Of a stretch of 64,000 nucleotides of DNA, positions 41,712-51,700 are shown one piece after another. The stretch is from Claviceps africana (taxonomy: Eukaryota; Ascomycota; Sordariomycetes; Hypocreales; Clavicipitaceae), in contig SRPY01000001.1 in the NCBI GenBank assembly GCA_018360145.1, positions 186,001-250,000 of the forward strand, written 5' to 3'. Under the pieces are notes generated by a model. That model saw only the letters and a list, made by a program, of their open reading frames with translations. It had not been told where the DNA came from and searched no databases. The position numbers were made by a program, and so were the translations under genes. The stretch's first letter is position 1. Each line of letters begins with the position of its first letter.

Positions 41712-41910
41712 TATTATAGAATAGAATTCCTTATATAAAAGAAGAATTCCTAATAATAAATAAAAAAGAACAACTTTATTACTATATATAACTATATACT
41801 TATTTATAACTTATATATATTCTCTTTTATAATTCCTTTTATAATTGTTTATAATGCATTTTATAAGTTATAAATGCCTACGCTTTACGTGCTATATTAA
41901 GCGCGTAATA
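41712..41910 (+). repeat. 3' LTR of gypsy element 2
   Basis: 199 bp. It keeps more of the original bases near its end (ACGTGC and GCGCGTAA) than the left copy (ATATAC and GTATATAA), which gives the direction of mutation. Confidence 0.92.
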
Positions 41911-42688
41911 TAAGCTATATTTTTAAAAGTAATAATTATATTACTACTATAAAAGTATTTTATAGCTATAATAATATCTTTATTTATAGCTTAATTTATA
42001 ATATTAATAATATTTATTAAGTTATATTATTTAATTACTTTATTAATTAAGTTACCTTTAATATTAGTTTTTTTATAAATATAAAGTAGTATTATTATAA
42101 AAGTAGCTAAATAAATATATTTATTAATTATTAAAATAACGCTATTAGCTATAATTTTAATTTATATTATAGCTAATATAAATTTAAGTTAAATAGCTTT
42201 TTTAATTATTTATTTAACTATTACTTTAAAGTTAATAATTATAATTAATTTTTAAAGGTTTAATATAAAGTTAATAAATTATTTATAATAAGCTTATATT
42301 ATTTCTATATTAATAATATATAAAATAACCTTTTAAACTTCTTTTAATAAAAAGGTTAGTATAAGCTTAGTAATTTTATTATATTTCTTTTATAAATAAA
42401 TTAGTATTTAGTTTTAAGCTATATTAACTATAATATTAATTTAGTTTTTTATTATAAACTTATTATAATAAATAAAGAAATTATAATAATTTTATAAAAA
42501 GCTATAATTTTTTATATTAATATTTATTATTATTATATTACTTACTATATTTATACTTTAAGTTTAATATATTATTATAAAAGAGAGTAAATAAATATAA
42601 TAAAACTTTTTATTAACTTTTTAAGTTAATTTAAGTTAATTCTACAGCGCTATTATAGTGTAGGCGAAATTATGAAAGTTTTTTATTT

Positions 42689-43284
42689 ATTATATTATAT
42701 ATATTTTAAAGAAAGTAAACTAACTAAAGGTTATAAAAAATATAATACATAATAATAGCTTTATATTTCCTTTAATATAGTTAATTATATACTATATATA
42801 GTATAGGCTACTTATAATTATATTAAAAATTATTTATAAAGCAGTAGTTTTAATATATTTATTCTATAGAAATTTAATAATTTAATTGCTTTATAAATCT
42901 TTTATAATTAAGTATATTAAATAGAAGTAATGTTATTATTAAATTATTTAGTTTTAAATATAAACCAATTAATATTTAAATAATTACTTTAATTACTTCA
43001 AAAGTAATTTAAAGTTTATATTTATTTATTTTAAATACTTTATATAAATATACAATCTAAAACCTAAAATAATATATTATTATATAAATATATATATATT
43101 AATATTATAAACAAATAATATATATAAACTTATAGTTTAATTAAAAATAATGAAATATATACTTTTTATATATTTATTAATAATATAAATATATTATATT
43201 AATTACTCTATTTATTATAATAAATGAGAAAAAAAATAAGAAAAAAATAAGTAATTTATTATAAAAATAATAAAAATAATTATA
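42689..43284. other. AT-rich RIP-degraded sequence, unassigned
   Basis: Nothing recognisable apart from AT-rich words. By position this is the sequence that originally lay beyond the 5' end of the old LINE. Confidence 0.6.
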
Positions 43285-43577
43285 TTATATGAATATATAA
43301 ATAATCTTATTTTTATAAAATAAACTTAAAGGGTATTATTATAAAAGTATAACTAAAATAGTAATATAGTAAAGCTATTAAAGAAATGAATATAAAAAAG
43401 GTAATTATCAAAACTTTATAAAGTTAATTTATAATAACCCTTTATTATTAATATTTAATTATATATTTAAACTTATAGTAATATATATATAAAAAGAAAG
43501 ATTTTATAAAAGTAAGATTTAGTTAATATATCTATTACTATATTGCCTTTACTTAGCTACCCAATTAACGCGTAACA
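43285..43577 (+). repeat. Block-edge repeat, copy 2
   Basis: Second copy of the repeat at 2,360-2,673, same orientation. It ends in AACGCGTAACA at 43,577, the better preserved version of the end; copy 1 has AACACCTAATA. It again lies at the right edge of an AT block just before a gene island. Confidence 0.6.
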
Positions 43578-43938
43578 CTTTTATAAGTATAAATTTCTAC
43601 GTAAACTAAAGTAATAAACTACTTACTATTATATAATATTTAGTATAAAACTACTCATAGAGTATATACAGTACAATTACTCTTTTCAAGCTAATTAGCC
43701 ATTAAAGAAGAGTGGGGGTATCTGAGTGTAGCCTTCTGAGCACTAAAGGGATACTACTAACAAGCACCACTTACTAAGGCGCAGAGCGAGCTGGAATCAG
43801 TGGGGCGTGGCAGGGCTACTATAACCTCCGTTACGTTGCTGCAACTGTGGTCTTTCTGTCTACACCACCTTGAATACGAGCAACATTAGCACTTTATTCT
43901 CGTCCGACAGAACTCACTATCTGGTCTCAGGGTAAAGG
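43578..43938. other. SEC23 upstream region with an inverted-repeat element end
   Basis: AT-rich to about 43,690, then normal composition. 43,727-43,753 matches the 27-bp terminal repeat of the element at 48,632-54,757 (CTTCTGAGCACTAAAGGGA core), in the orientation of its right end. The remaining 180 bp up to the ATG at 43,939 is presumed SEC23 promoter and leader. No canonical box is called. Confidence 0.6.
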
Positions 43939-46662
43939 ATGGACTACGACGCGCTTAAAGAACAATGGAGCGAAGTGGAGGAAAGGGACGGTGTCCGCCT
44001 GAGCTGGAATGTGTTCCCCAGTTCACGGATGGTATGATTACAGATCCTGTTTGTCGTTCTCACGAGGCTAAATCAGGGCCAGGAAGCTTCTCGGTTGGTT
44101 GTGCCCATTGGAGCCCTATATACTCCTTTGAAAGAGAAACCGGAGACCCCTCTTTTGCAATTCGAACCTGTGACTTGCAAGCAGCCATGTCGATCCGTCC
44201 TTAATCCGTTTTGGTAAGCTTGAAAATTGGTCGTCTTGCAATATTCTCATGTACCTCATGACCCCGATATAGGTGACGGTTCTCTCAATGCCGTTTGGAA
44301 ATTAGAACGGAACATCGTAAAATCTGACAAGCCCCACAGTCAAGTCGACGTCAGGGCAAGAGTATGGATTTGCTCTTTCTGCCTCTCCAGAAATCAGCTT
44401 CCGCCTCACTACAAAGATATCACGGCCAACGCTATTCCTCCCGAACTCCACCCGGCCAACACGACAATCGAGTACCGTCTATCACGACCTGCTCCCGCTC
44501 CGCCGATTTTTCTTTATGTCGTTGATTTATGTCAAGAAGACGATGGACTCTCATCGCTTAAAGAGTCTCTCGTAATGAGCTTGAGCTTGTTACCCGAAAA
44601 TGCTCTTGTCGGACTTGTAACTTTCGGAACTATGGTAGGTAACAATGTGTTAAATTCAGAGGACGTTGTAGGTGACAAAATTATATAGGTGCAAGTTCAC
44701 GAAATTGGCTACGAGAGCTGTGCAAAATCCTTCGTGTTTCGCGGCAGTAAAGACTACACGGCGAAACAGGTGCAGGAGATGCTAGGACTGTCGTCCACTG
44801 GAATACGGCCAAGCGTTCAGACTCAGCCAGGCCGTACATTTCCTACGGGTCCAGCATCGAGGTTTTTACTGCCCGTTCAGCAAGCCGAATTTCCCCTCAC
44901 AAAGGTTCTTGAATTTCTTCAAAAGGATCCTTGGCCGACAGCCACCGACCGACGAAGCTTGAGGTGCACCGGAGTCGCATTGAGTGTCGCAGTCGGCCTA
45001 ATGGAGTTTGCATTCCAGAACGCTGGTGGTCGAATAATGCTTTTTGCGGGTGGACCTGCGACTGAGGGTCCTGGTATGGTGGTCGGTCCTGAACTTCGCG
45101 AGCCTATACGATCTCATCACGACATTGACCGCGATAACGTGAAATACTACAAGAAGGCGTTGAAGGTTTGTTTCTATCCTTCTTCTGAGTATACTATTTA
45201 CCAATATTGATATGCTGGCTAGTTTTACGACAATTTAGCCAGAAGAGCCGCACACAACGGTCATATTGTTGATATTTTTGCTGGCTGTTTGGACCAAGTC
45301 GGCTTGCTTGAAATGAAAGGTCTCTGCAACTCCACCGGTGGACACATGATTCTGACAGACAGCTTCACATCCTCCATGTTTAAGCAGTCCTTTATTCGTA
45401 TTTTCGAGAAGGACGGCGACGAAAATCTCCTCATGGGTTTCAACGCAGTATTGGAGGTTTTAACAACCAAAGAGCTAAAAGTCACGGGCTTGATTGGTCA
45501 TGCTGTCTCTCTCAATAAAAAGTCTGTATCTGTGGGAGAGACTGAATGCGGTATTGGGAATACCTGCTCATGGAAAATGTGCGGCATTGATCCTCAAGCA
45601 AGCTACGGCGTCTACTTTGAAGTTGCGAGCCAAGGCCCCACGACTCACCAGCCAGCCCCTCAAAAGGGCATGATACAATTCCTCACCTACTATCAGCACT
45701 CGTCAGGACAATTTCACCTTCGTGTAACTACAGTTGCCCGGAACTTGAGCGGCCCTGCCGGTGACCCCGCCATTGCCCAGTCTTTCGATCAAGAAGCCGC
45801 TGCAGTTCTCATGTCCCGTATAGCCGTTTTTAAATCCGAGGTGGATGATGGACCCGACGTACTCCGATGGGTAGACCGGATGCTGATTCGCCTTTGCTCC
45901 CGATTCGCAGATTACAGAAAGGACGACCCTTCCTCCTTCAGGTTGGAAAAGAACTTCACACTATACCCACAATTCATGTTTCATCTTAGAAGAAGCCAAT
46001 TCTTGCAAGTTTTCAATAATTCACCGGACGAGACAGCTTTTGACCGCCATGTCTTGAACCATGAGGATGCTGGCAACTCTCTGATTATGATACAGCCGAC
46101 ATTGGATTCATATACCTTTGATCAAGACGGCGGACAGCCAGTTCTACTCGATTCGGCTTCCATTCAGCCTACACACATCTTACTATTGGACACATTTTTT
46201 CACATCCTTATCTTTCACGGCGAAACGGTCGCTGAGTGGCGAAAGGCTGGCTACCAGGATCAGGTGGGATATGAAAATTTCGCTGCCCTTCTGGAGCAAC
46301 CAAAAGAAGACGCACGCGTAAGCCATACCCGAATGGACAACGATAATATATCCCTTATTGACATCTTCAGGATCTAATTACCGACCGATTTCCATTGCCT
46401 CGATTCATTGTCTGTGATGCCGGTGGCTCGCAGGCACGGTTTCTATTGTCTAAATTAAACCCTTCAACTACTCACACTACTGGGCCATATGGAGGTGCCG
46501 GGGCTGCTTCCGCTCAGACAATCTTTACTGATGATGTATCGCTGCAGACTTTTATGGATCACCTCATGAAGTAAGCTGTTCACCTATTCCTATGGAGAGA
46601 AGCTACTGACTTATCTTGTTTTTCGCAATAAACATAGACTTGCAGTCAGCGGCACAAATTAA
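43939..46662 (+). CDS. SEC23: COPII coat GTPase-activating subunit Sec23
   Basis: Seven exons: 43,939-44,031, 44,083-44,213, 44,340-44,634, 44,689-45,165, 45,223-46,317, 46,371-46,570 and 46,638-46,662, total 771 residues, standard for Sec23. All introns are GT…AG, 51-126 bp, and the phases agree. Sec23 pairs with Sec24 in the inner COPII coat at ER exit sites and acts as GAP for Sar1. The start MDYDALKEQWSEVEERDGVR is the family start. The zinc finger is seen as C63-x3-C67 and C86-x2-C89. The trunk domain follows (FLYVVD, LVGLVTFGTM), then the beta-sandwich, the helical domain (DVLRWVDRMLIRLCSRFADY) and the gelsolin-like C-domain (HILLLDTFFHILIFHGE). The last exon encodes only LAVSGTN and stop. 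No lesion is seen. It converges on RPL12, whose stop is 920 bp away. Confidence 0.97.
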
Positions 46663-47582
46663 GCAGAGCCATCTATTCACCGAACACCATGGCATAGGAC
46701 TGCGTGGCGCAAGCGTTCTCTGTGTGTAATTAGATGTTCTGTCTGAATGTCCCTCACAGATCATGGGTAAATCACGGAGATTTAGGGGTCGTTTGATACA
46801 GTGCCCAAGTGTGACGCTAACACAATTCTTAAAACGCGCGTCAGCCTCTAATGTTTTACGAAGTCTATGTGGCTCTAATTAAAACCATGCGTTGCTGTGA
46901 TTACTCTGTGAATGTCTTTTGCAAGCTTAATGGCCTGATATTTAACTTGATAGGCGTTGCCTTTTCTCTTTAAGGATACGACACGTAAGTCCTTGGTATC
47001 AAACAGCTCACGCGATGCGGTATAAGAGGTCATAATACATAAATATATACAGGTCATATCTGAGTGATAATATATACATATATAAAGTATATACAAACGT
47101 AGATATAAGAGTAGCCTGCTCACTAAAAGCATACTATTACATTCAAGGATATATAGCATAATACAAAAGTAGTTACGTAGGTAGTAAGGCATGGGCTTCT
47201 TGACACGTAAGAGATGCATACGCTATTGACACACTTGATGCGAAAATAATGATCCTTCAGTGCAAAATCTTCACAGCAGTGGTAGCTATTAATGTGTGCC
47301 TTAAATATGGACCGCGCCACCCAGAAGCGGTGTGCGAGGATGTTACGGTGAGTAATAGGCAGAGCAAAGTTTTCTATGCCTTGAACAAAAATTGAAAAGA
47401 AACCACGTGGTAATTAGGTTAATTTCAGAGTGAGCCAAGGGTTGTTCGTCACTAGGTACTCAAGCACAAATATTCCAGACATGTCACGTCACGGAGGCAC
47501 AATAATACGAGTCTATGGGAGCCAACTCATAAGCTGAGTGCATCATTCTTGCAGACCTGCCAGATGTGGTAAGCGACATGAT
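46663..47582. other. Intergenic region between convergent SEC23 and RPL12
   Basis: Holds the two presumed 3' regions. An AT-rich patch with many TATA words lies at about 47,030-47,170. Short open frames here have no recognisable content. The words GGGGTCGTTTGATACAGTG at 46,784 resemble a transposon-type terminus, but no inverted partner was found. No RNA gene is seen. Confidence 0.6.
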
Positions 47583-48331
47583 CTACTCATCGGGAACTAT
47601 GACTTGTCAGTAAGATATTCTTATATGCAAAAGAATAATAGATAAATGGACTTACTATCAATGTCGCCACTGTCAATGCCTTCGATGATCACTTTTGGCG
47701 GCTTGCCATCGACCTGGCATCCAACACTATAGGCAGTTCCCAAGATCTCCTTCACAGTGCCCTTGAGTTCCTTGGCGAAGGATTTGTATCGCATTGTGCG
47801 AGCGATATCCACAATCTCATCAAGGCTCACGGACTTGTTGTGCTTGATGTTCTTTTCCTTCTTTCGATCACGAGGGGGTTCTTTCAAAGCCTTGATGATC
47901 AGGGATGACGCCGTCGGCACCACTGACACAGCGGCCTGACGATTCTGGATTGTCAGCTTGACGGTGACGCGCAAACCTTTCTGCTTATTGTCAGTCATCG
48001 GTACAGAACAATCGTCGGAACATGGCGTTCATACCCAGTCGCCAGTAGCTTTCGCGATGTCCTCTCCGACCTTTTTTGGGGACAGGCCGAGTGGACCAAT
48101 TTTTGGTGCCAGGGCAGAGGACGCACCAACTTCGCCACCAGTGGCGCGAAGATGGCTGAAATAGGTCAGTAACTTGCCGTACGTCTCGATCGAGATCGCG
48201 TCTTGGGCGGGAAAGTGAAGCTGCGCGAGTTTACGAACATGACCTTAACCTCGTTGGGGTCGAATTTGGGAGCTGTGAGAGTGTTAGATGCCAAACGACC
48301 ATTCGTATGTAATGTCTGAGAACTTACGCAT
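47583..48331 (-). CDS. RPL12: 60S ribosomal protein L12 (uL11)
   Basis: Five exons on the minus strand: 48,331-48,328, 48,272-48,239, 48,155-48,035, 47,980-47,656 and 47,596-47,583, total 165 residues, exactly the usual length. The first coding exon is only ATG plus one base; joining gives MPPKFDPNEVKVIHLRATGG. The last exon encodes the end IPDE and stop. Introns are 55, 83, 54 and 59 bp. Intron 2 has an unusual donor, GTTCGT, forced by the conserved VKVIHLRATGG junction; its branch site CTGAC is good. The product is the stalk-base protein of the large subunit, binding 28S rRNA at the GTPase centre. Conserved segments include KIGPLGLSPKKVGEDIAKAT, VTVKLTIQNRQA and GTAYSVGCQVDGK. Multiple introns near the start are usual for ribosomal protein genes of filamentous fungi. 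Confidence 0.95.
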
Positions 48332-48631
48332 TTTGTCTGTGGCAGAGGCTCGAGGTTTGCGTGCCAACTGGGAAGAGGAAAAGAAATCCGAAAATTGAAC
48401 AACGGAATTTGGCAAGAAACTGGGTGGCTACTACAATTATGCAACTTGCTGGCCAAAGTAAGGAAAATTTAGAAATGTGCCCTGCCCTAACTAATGAGTA
48501 CGTAATCGGCGGATATTTGAATTTCCGACCGAGCGTTGCTCACCCTTTCTTTAGGGTCGTTGTGCGGGGTCACCCTTTGGAACGCGTTGTCTGGAGGGCG
48601 TACATGTACTAGGTACCTAGGTACTTACCCT
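48332..48631. promoter_or_regulatory. RPL12 upstream region
   Basis: About 300 bp of normal composition upstream of the RPL12 ATG on the minus strand. A short palindromic run of GGTACC/TAGG words lies at 48,606-48,628. No ribosomal-protein promoter motif could be named with confidence. Confidence 0.4.
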
Positions 48632-48737
48632 TATCCCTTTGGTGCGCAGAAGGCTACACTCAGTTTTCCCCCGCTTTTCTTTAGTAGCTTATTAGTGAGA
48701 TTGAAGAAACCTTTAAATGCTTATTCTATAGGCCACT

Positions 48738-51700
48738 TCCCTCCTGCAATACCAGCCGCGTGCTGGTACTGTTAAGAAACACACATTTTATATACTAAGC
48801 CCTTAATAGATATAAGACTAAGGGCAACCTTAACTACCTATAATAATAGCTACTCTACCGCTACTTAAAGCTAGGTACTTTAACTATATTATACTTATAA
48901 ATACTTATTAAAGCACTTATAAAGCCTTATTATAAAGTATTTATTAGCCTATTTAATATAATTTCTTAGGATTATATCTAAGCTATAACTTTAAAGTTAA
49001 GTATTAAAATAGCTTTAAACCTTTATTTATAGTAGCTAAAGAAATGTTATTTAATAATACTATTTTTTAATATATTAGAAATAAACTAGTCTTTATTACT
49101 AAAGATATAACTTAATTAATTAATAACTATAACTATATTTAATTTATTAAAATTAAAGTTTTTTATACTATATACACTATATTTAATACTATTATTATTA
49201 AATTTATAGTTAGCTTTACTTTTACTTTTATTAATAACTTTAAGTAAAATTTTCTATATTATTAAAATATTACTTTTAATAATAAAACTATATTTAAAAG
49301 ACTTTTTTTTATAGCTATATTAATTTAATTAAATATATATACCTTTATAGCCTTTTACTTTATTAATCTTTTAACTTAAAGCTATACTTTATAGTTTAAA
49401 GTAATATAATAATAACTTTAAATTAATCTTTAAAAATTTTTTTTTTTTAGCTAAAGACCTTTAGCTTTTTATTTATTTTAATAAATAAGCCTTAATTTAA
49501 TAAAAAGACCTTTATATTATTTAATAGGTTATAGTTAAAAAAGCTACGGTTTTTTTAATTAAAATCTTTACTACCTTTTATATAAAAATAAACTAAGCCT
49601 TTAAGTTTATTAATATAATTACTTAAAACTACTTTAAAAAAACTATAAACTTTTAAAGCTTAATTTTTAATATAATAAAAGTTAATTAATATAAAAACTA
49701 ATATATTTATATAGTAGCTAACTACTTATATATTTTATATAATTTTATAAAGTAACTACTTAACTTTAATACTATAATTAAAAAAGAAATTAAAACTTAA
49801 ATTAATTAAAAGCCTATTAATATTTACTTTATTTACTAAAATATAAAAAAAGGCTATATTATTAAAATAATTATATTATTTCTTTAACTTATTAAACACT
49901 ATTAATACCTTTTTAAAGTTAGTTAAATTACTAAAAAAGTCTATAAAATAGCTACCCTTTAATAATATAATAAATATTAAAACTATTATTTATAATTTAA
50001 TTACTTTTATAAAAATTATTATAAAAGATATAAATAAATAAAATATAATAACTATAGAGTATATTATTTACCTCTATAATATATAAACTACTTTAGCCTT
50101 TATTTAGCTAATAACTCTTTATACTTTAAAAGATCTCTTTAGTTTAATAAATAGTTTATTTACTTTAATTAATATATAAAAGTAGTATTATAATAATAAA
50201 GCATTATATAATATTATAGTCTCTTCCCTTTAAAGACCTATATAACTATAATAAGCTTAAGCTTAAGCTTTAGTCTTTTAATTTTATTACTTTACCTTTA
50301 ATTAAAAAATAATAAAAATAACTTTATTTTTATAAACCTTATATTATTTAAAGTAAAGCTTATATTATTACTTTACTTTTTAATAAAGTAATTAAGATTT
50401 AATACCTCTTTAATATATAAAAGATAAAGTATTAAAAATATTTTAAATTAATATAATAAAGAGTATAGCTTTTTATATAGCTACTTTATAGCTTATAAAA
50501 GCTAAGGAGTATAATATAATACTTCTTTAAAAACTATAGATTAACTATTAAGTATAATTAATCTATATATTTATTTACTTAAACTATAAGGTTTTCTTTT
50601 TAATATAAAGCTAAGAGATTTATAAAAACTACTTAAAGGTTATTATTTATATTTAAAAGACCTTTTAAAATATTAACTAAATCTTATTTTTATATAAAAC
50701 CTTAAGCTTACTTTATATTTATATTAATAGTATTACTTTTATTAATATATATTATAATAATAGTTATAAAGGAAAGGTACTTAATACCTTTATTAGCTTT
50801 TTAATCCCTTTATAAGCCTTAATTATAAAGGACTTTAATACTTATTACCCCCTTTAATAGTTAAAAAGAAAGCTAAATATAAAAGGTATTACTATTATAA
50901 ATTAAATAAATTAAAATTAACTATAGCTCTTTAATAAGCTTAAAATCTTTATATATAAGGCTAAAAATACTATTAACCTTACTATATTAAATATCTTTAA
51001 TATAAATAGTATTATTAAAGACTACTTTTAATATACTTTAAACTATATAATAATTAATATTATACTCTTTAAATTATTAAATAAAGTTTTATTAAGGAAG
51101 CTTTTAAAAGTTTATATAAATAATTAAATTAAATAATTTATAAAAGTTATAAAAAACTATATATATTACCTTTATATTAACTTAACTATAATAGCTAACC
51201 TTAATATCTTTATAGCTAAGTTAATTTATATATTAATAATAGTAGTAAAAGTTATTAATATATTTATATAAAAGAAAGCTATTAACTCTCTATAGTAAAT
51301 AAAGGTTTATAAAATTTTATATATTACCTTTTATAAAGCTTAAAGGTTTAAAGGAATATAAAGTAAGCTACTTTTTAATTAAACTTAAAAAGATTTTAAA
51401 AAAGTAGTAAAAAAATATAAAAAAAGACTATTAAGTAAATATTATTAATAATATTAAAGATTTAAAGGACTTATATTAAATTACTTAATAAATTAACTAC
51501 TTTAGCCTCTTTTAACTATTATTTATTAAATATAATAAAACTATTTATAAAACTTTAAAAAGTAAGGTAAAAGCCCTTTATAATATTATTTTAAAATAAT
51601 AAAATACTATAAATAATATCCTTAATTTATAAATATTATTAAGCCTTTTTTTATTAAAGCTACTTTTTTAAACTTTAGTTATTTTAAAAAAAGTAAAGTA

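Larger units (their letters stand above)
29830..41910 (+). mobile_element. Ty3/gypsy LTR retrotransposon, RIP-inactivated, 12.1 kb
   Basis: LTRs of 199 bp each at 29,830-30,028 and 41,712-41,910; the left starts TGTTATAGGAC, the right TATTATAGAAT. The target duplication TAAGC is perfect (29,825-29,829 and 41,911-41,915). Reverse transcriptase reads on the plus strand at about 34,420-34,740: VYINNIIIF (34,436-34,462) for VYxDDIxIF, then NTFKNYLYYLKIIF, then YPFIxLLRFI and a TNFKTFI stretch. This fits the fungal gypsy group that has a YPSVxLLG segment after the catalytic loop. The element is long for its class: RT lies about 4.6 kb from the left end, leaving about 7 kb to the right LTR. Some of that must be integrase, but a further insertion or additional ORF is likely. 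No polypurine tract is clear next to the right LTR. Dead by multiple stops. Confidence 0.85.
16516..42688 (-). mobile_element. Old minus-strand LINE split by four later insertions
   Basis: The 3' end is at 16,516-16,632: a TTTA run (tail TAAA on the minus strand), a short GGGC/GCCC stem, then the conserved 3' block. The 5' end is at about 42,650-42,688, where the reverse strand reads AAAAACTTTCATAATTTCGCC, shortened here to its core AATTTCGCC, matching the 5' end of the younger LINE at 22,525-22,560. Removing the insertions leaves pieces 42,688-41,911, 29,829-29,225, 22,521-21,471, 20,793-17,565 and 17,093-16,516, about 6.2 kb. The ORF1 stretch at 29,520-29,350 (minus) aligns with 23,613-23,790 of the younger LINE at offsets of about 1,087 and 1,091 from the respective 5' ends. 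The coding sequence is heavily mutated. Exact outer edges are uncertain by a few bases and no outer target duplication was established. Confidence 0.75.

Noticed and set aside
5650..43577. Centromere
   Set aside because: RIP-degraded retroelements are typical of some fungal centromeres, but this 38 kb block is shorter than well-known examples and similar blocks recur between genes. CENP-A data would be needed.
46784..46805. Transposon terminus GGGGTCGTTTGATACAGTG
   Set aside because: No inverted partner or target duplication was found within 1 kb.
46875..47320. Overlapping minus-strand frames between SEC23 and RPL12
   Set aside because: Low-complexity Y/I/C-rich translation of an AT-rich patch; probably 3' flanking DNA.
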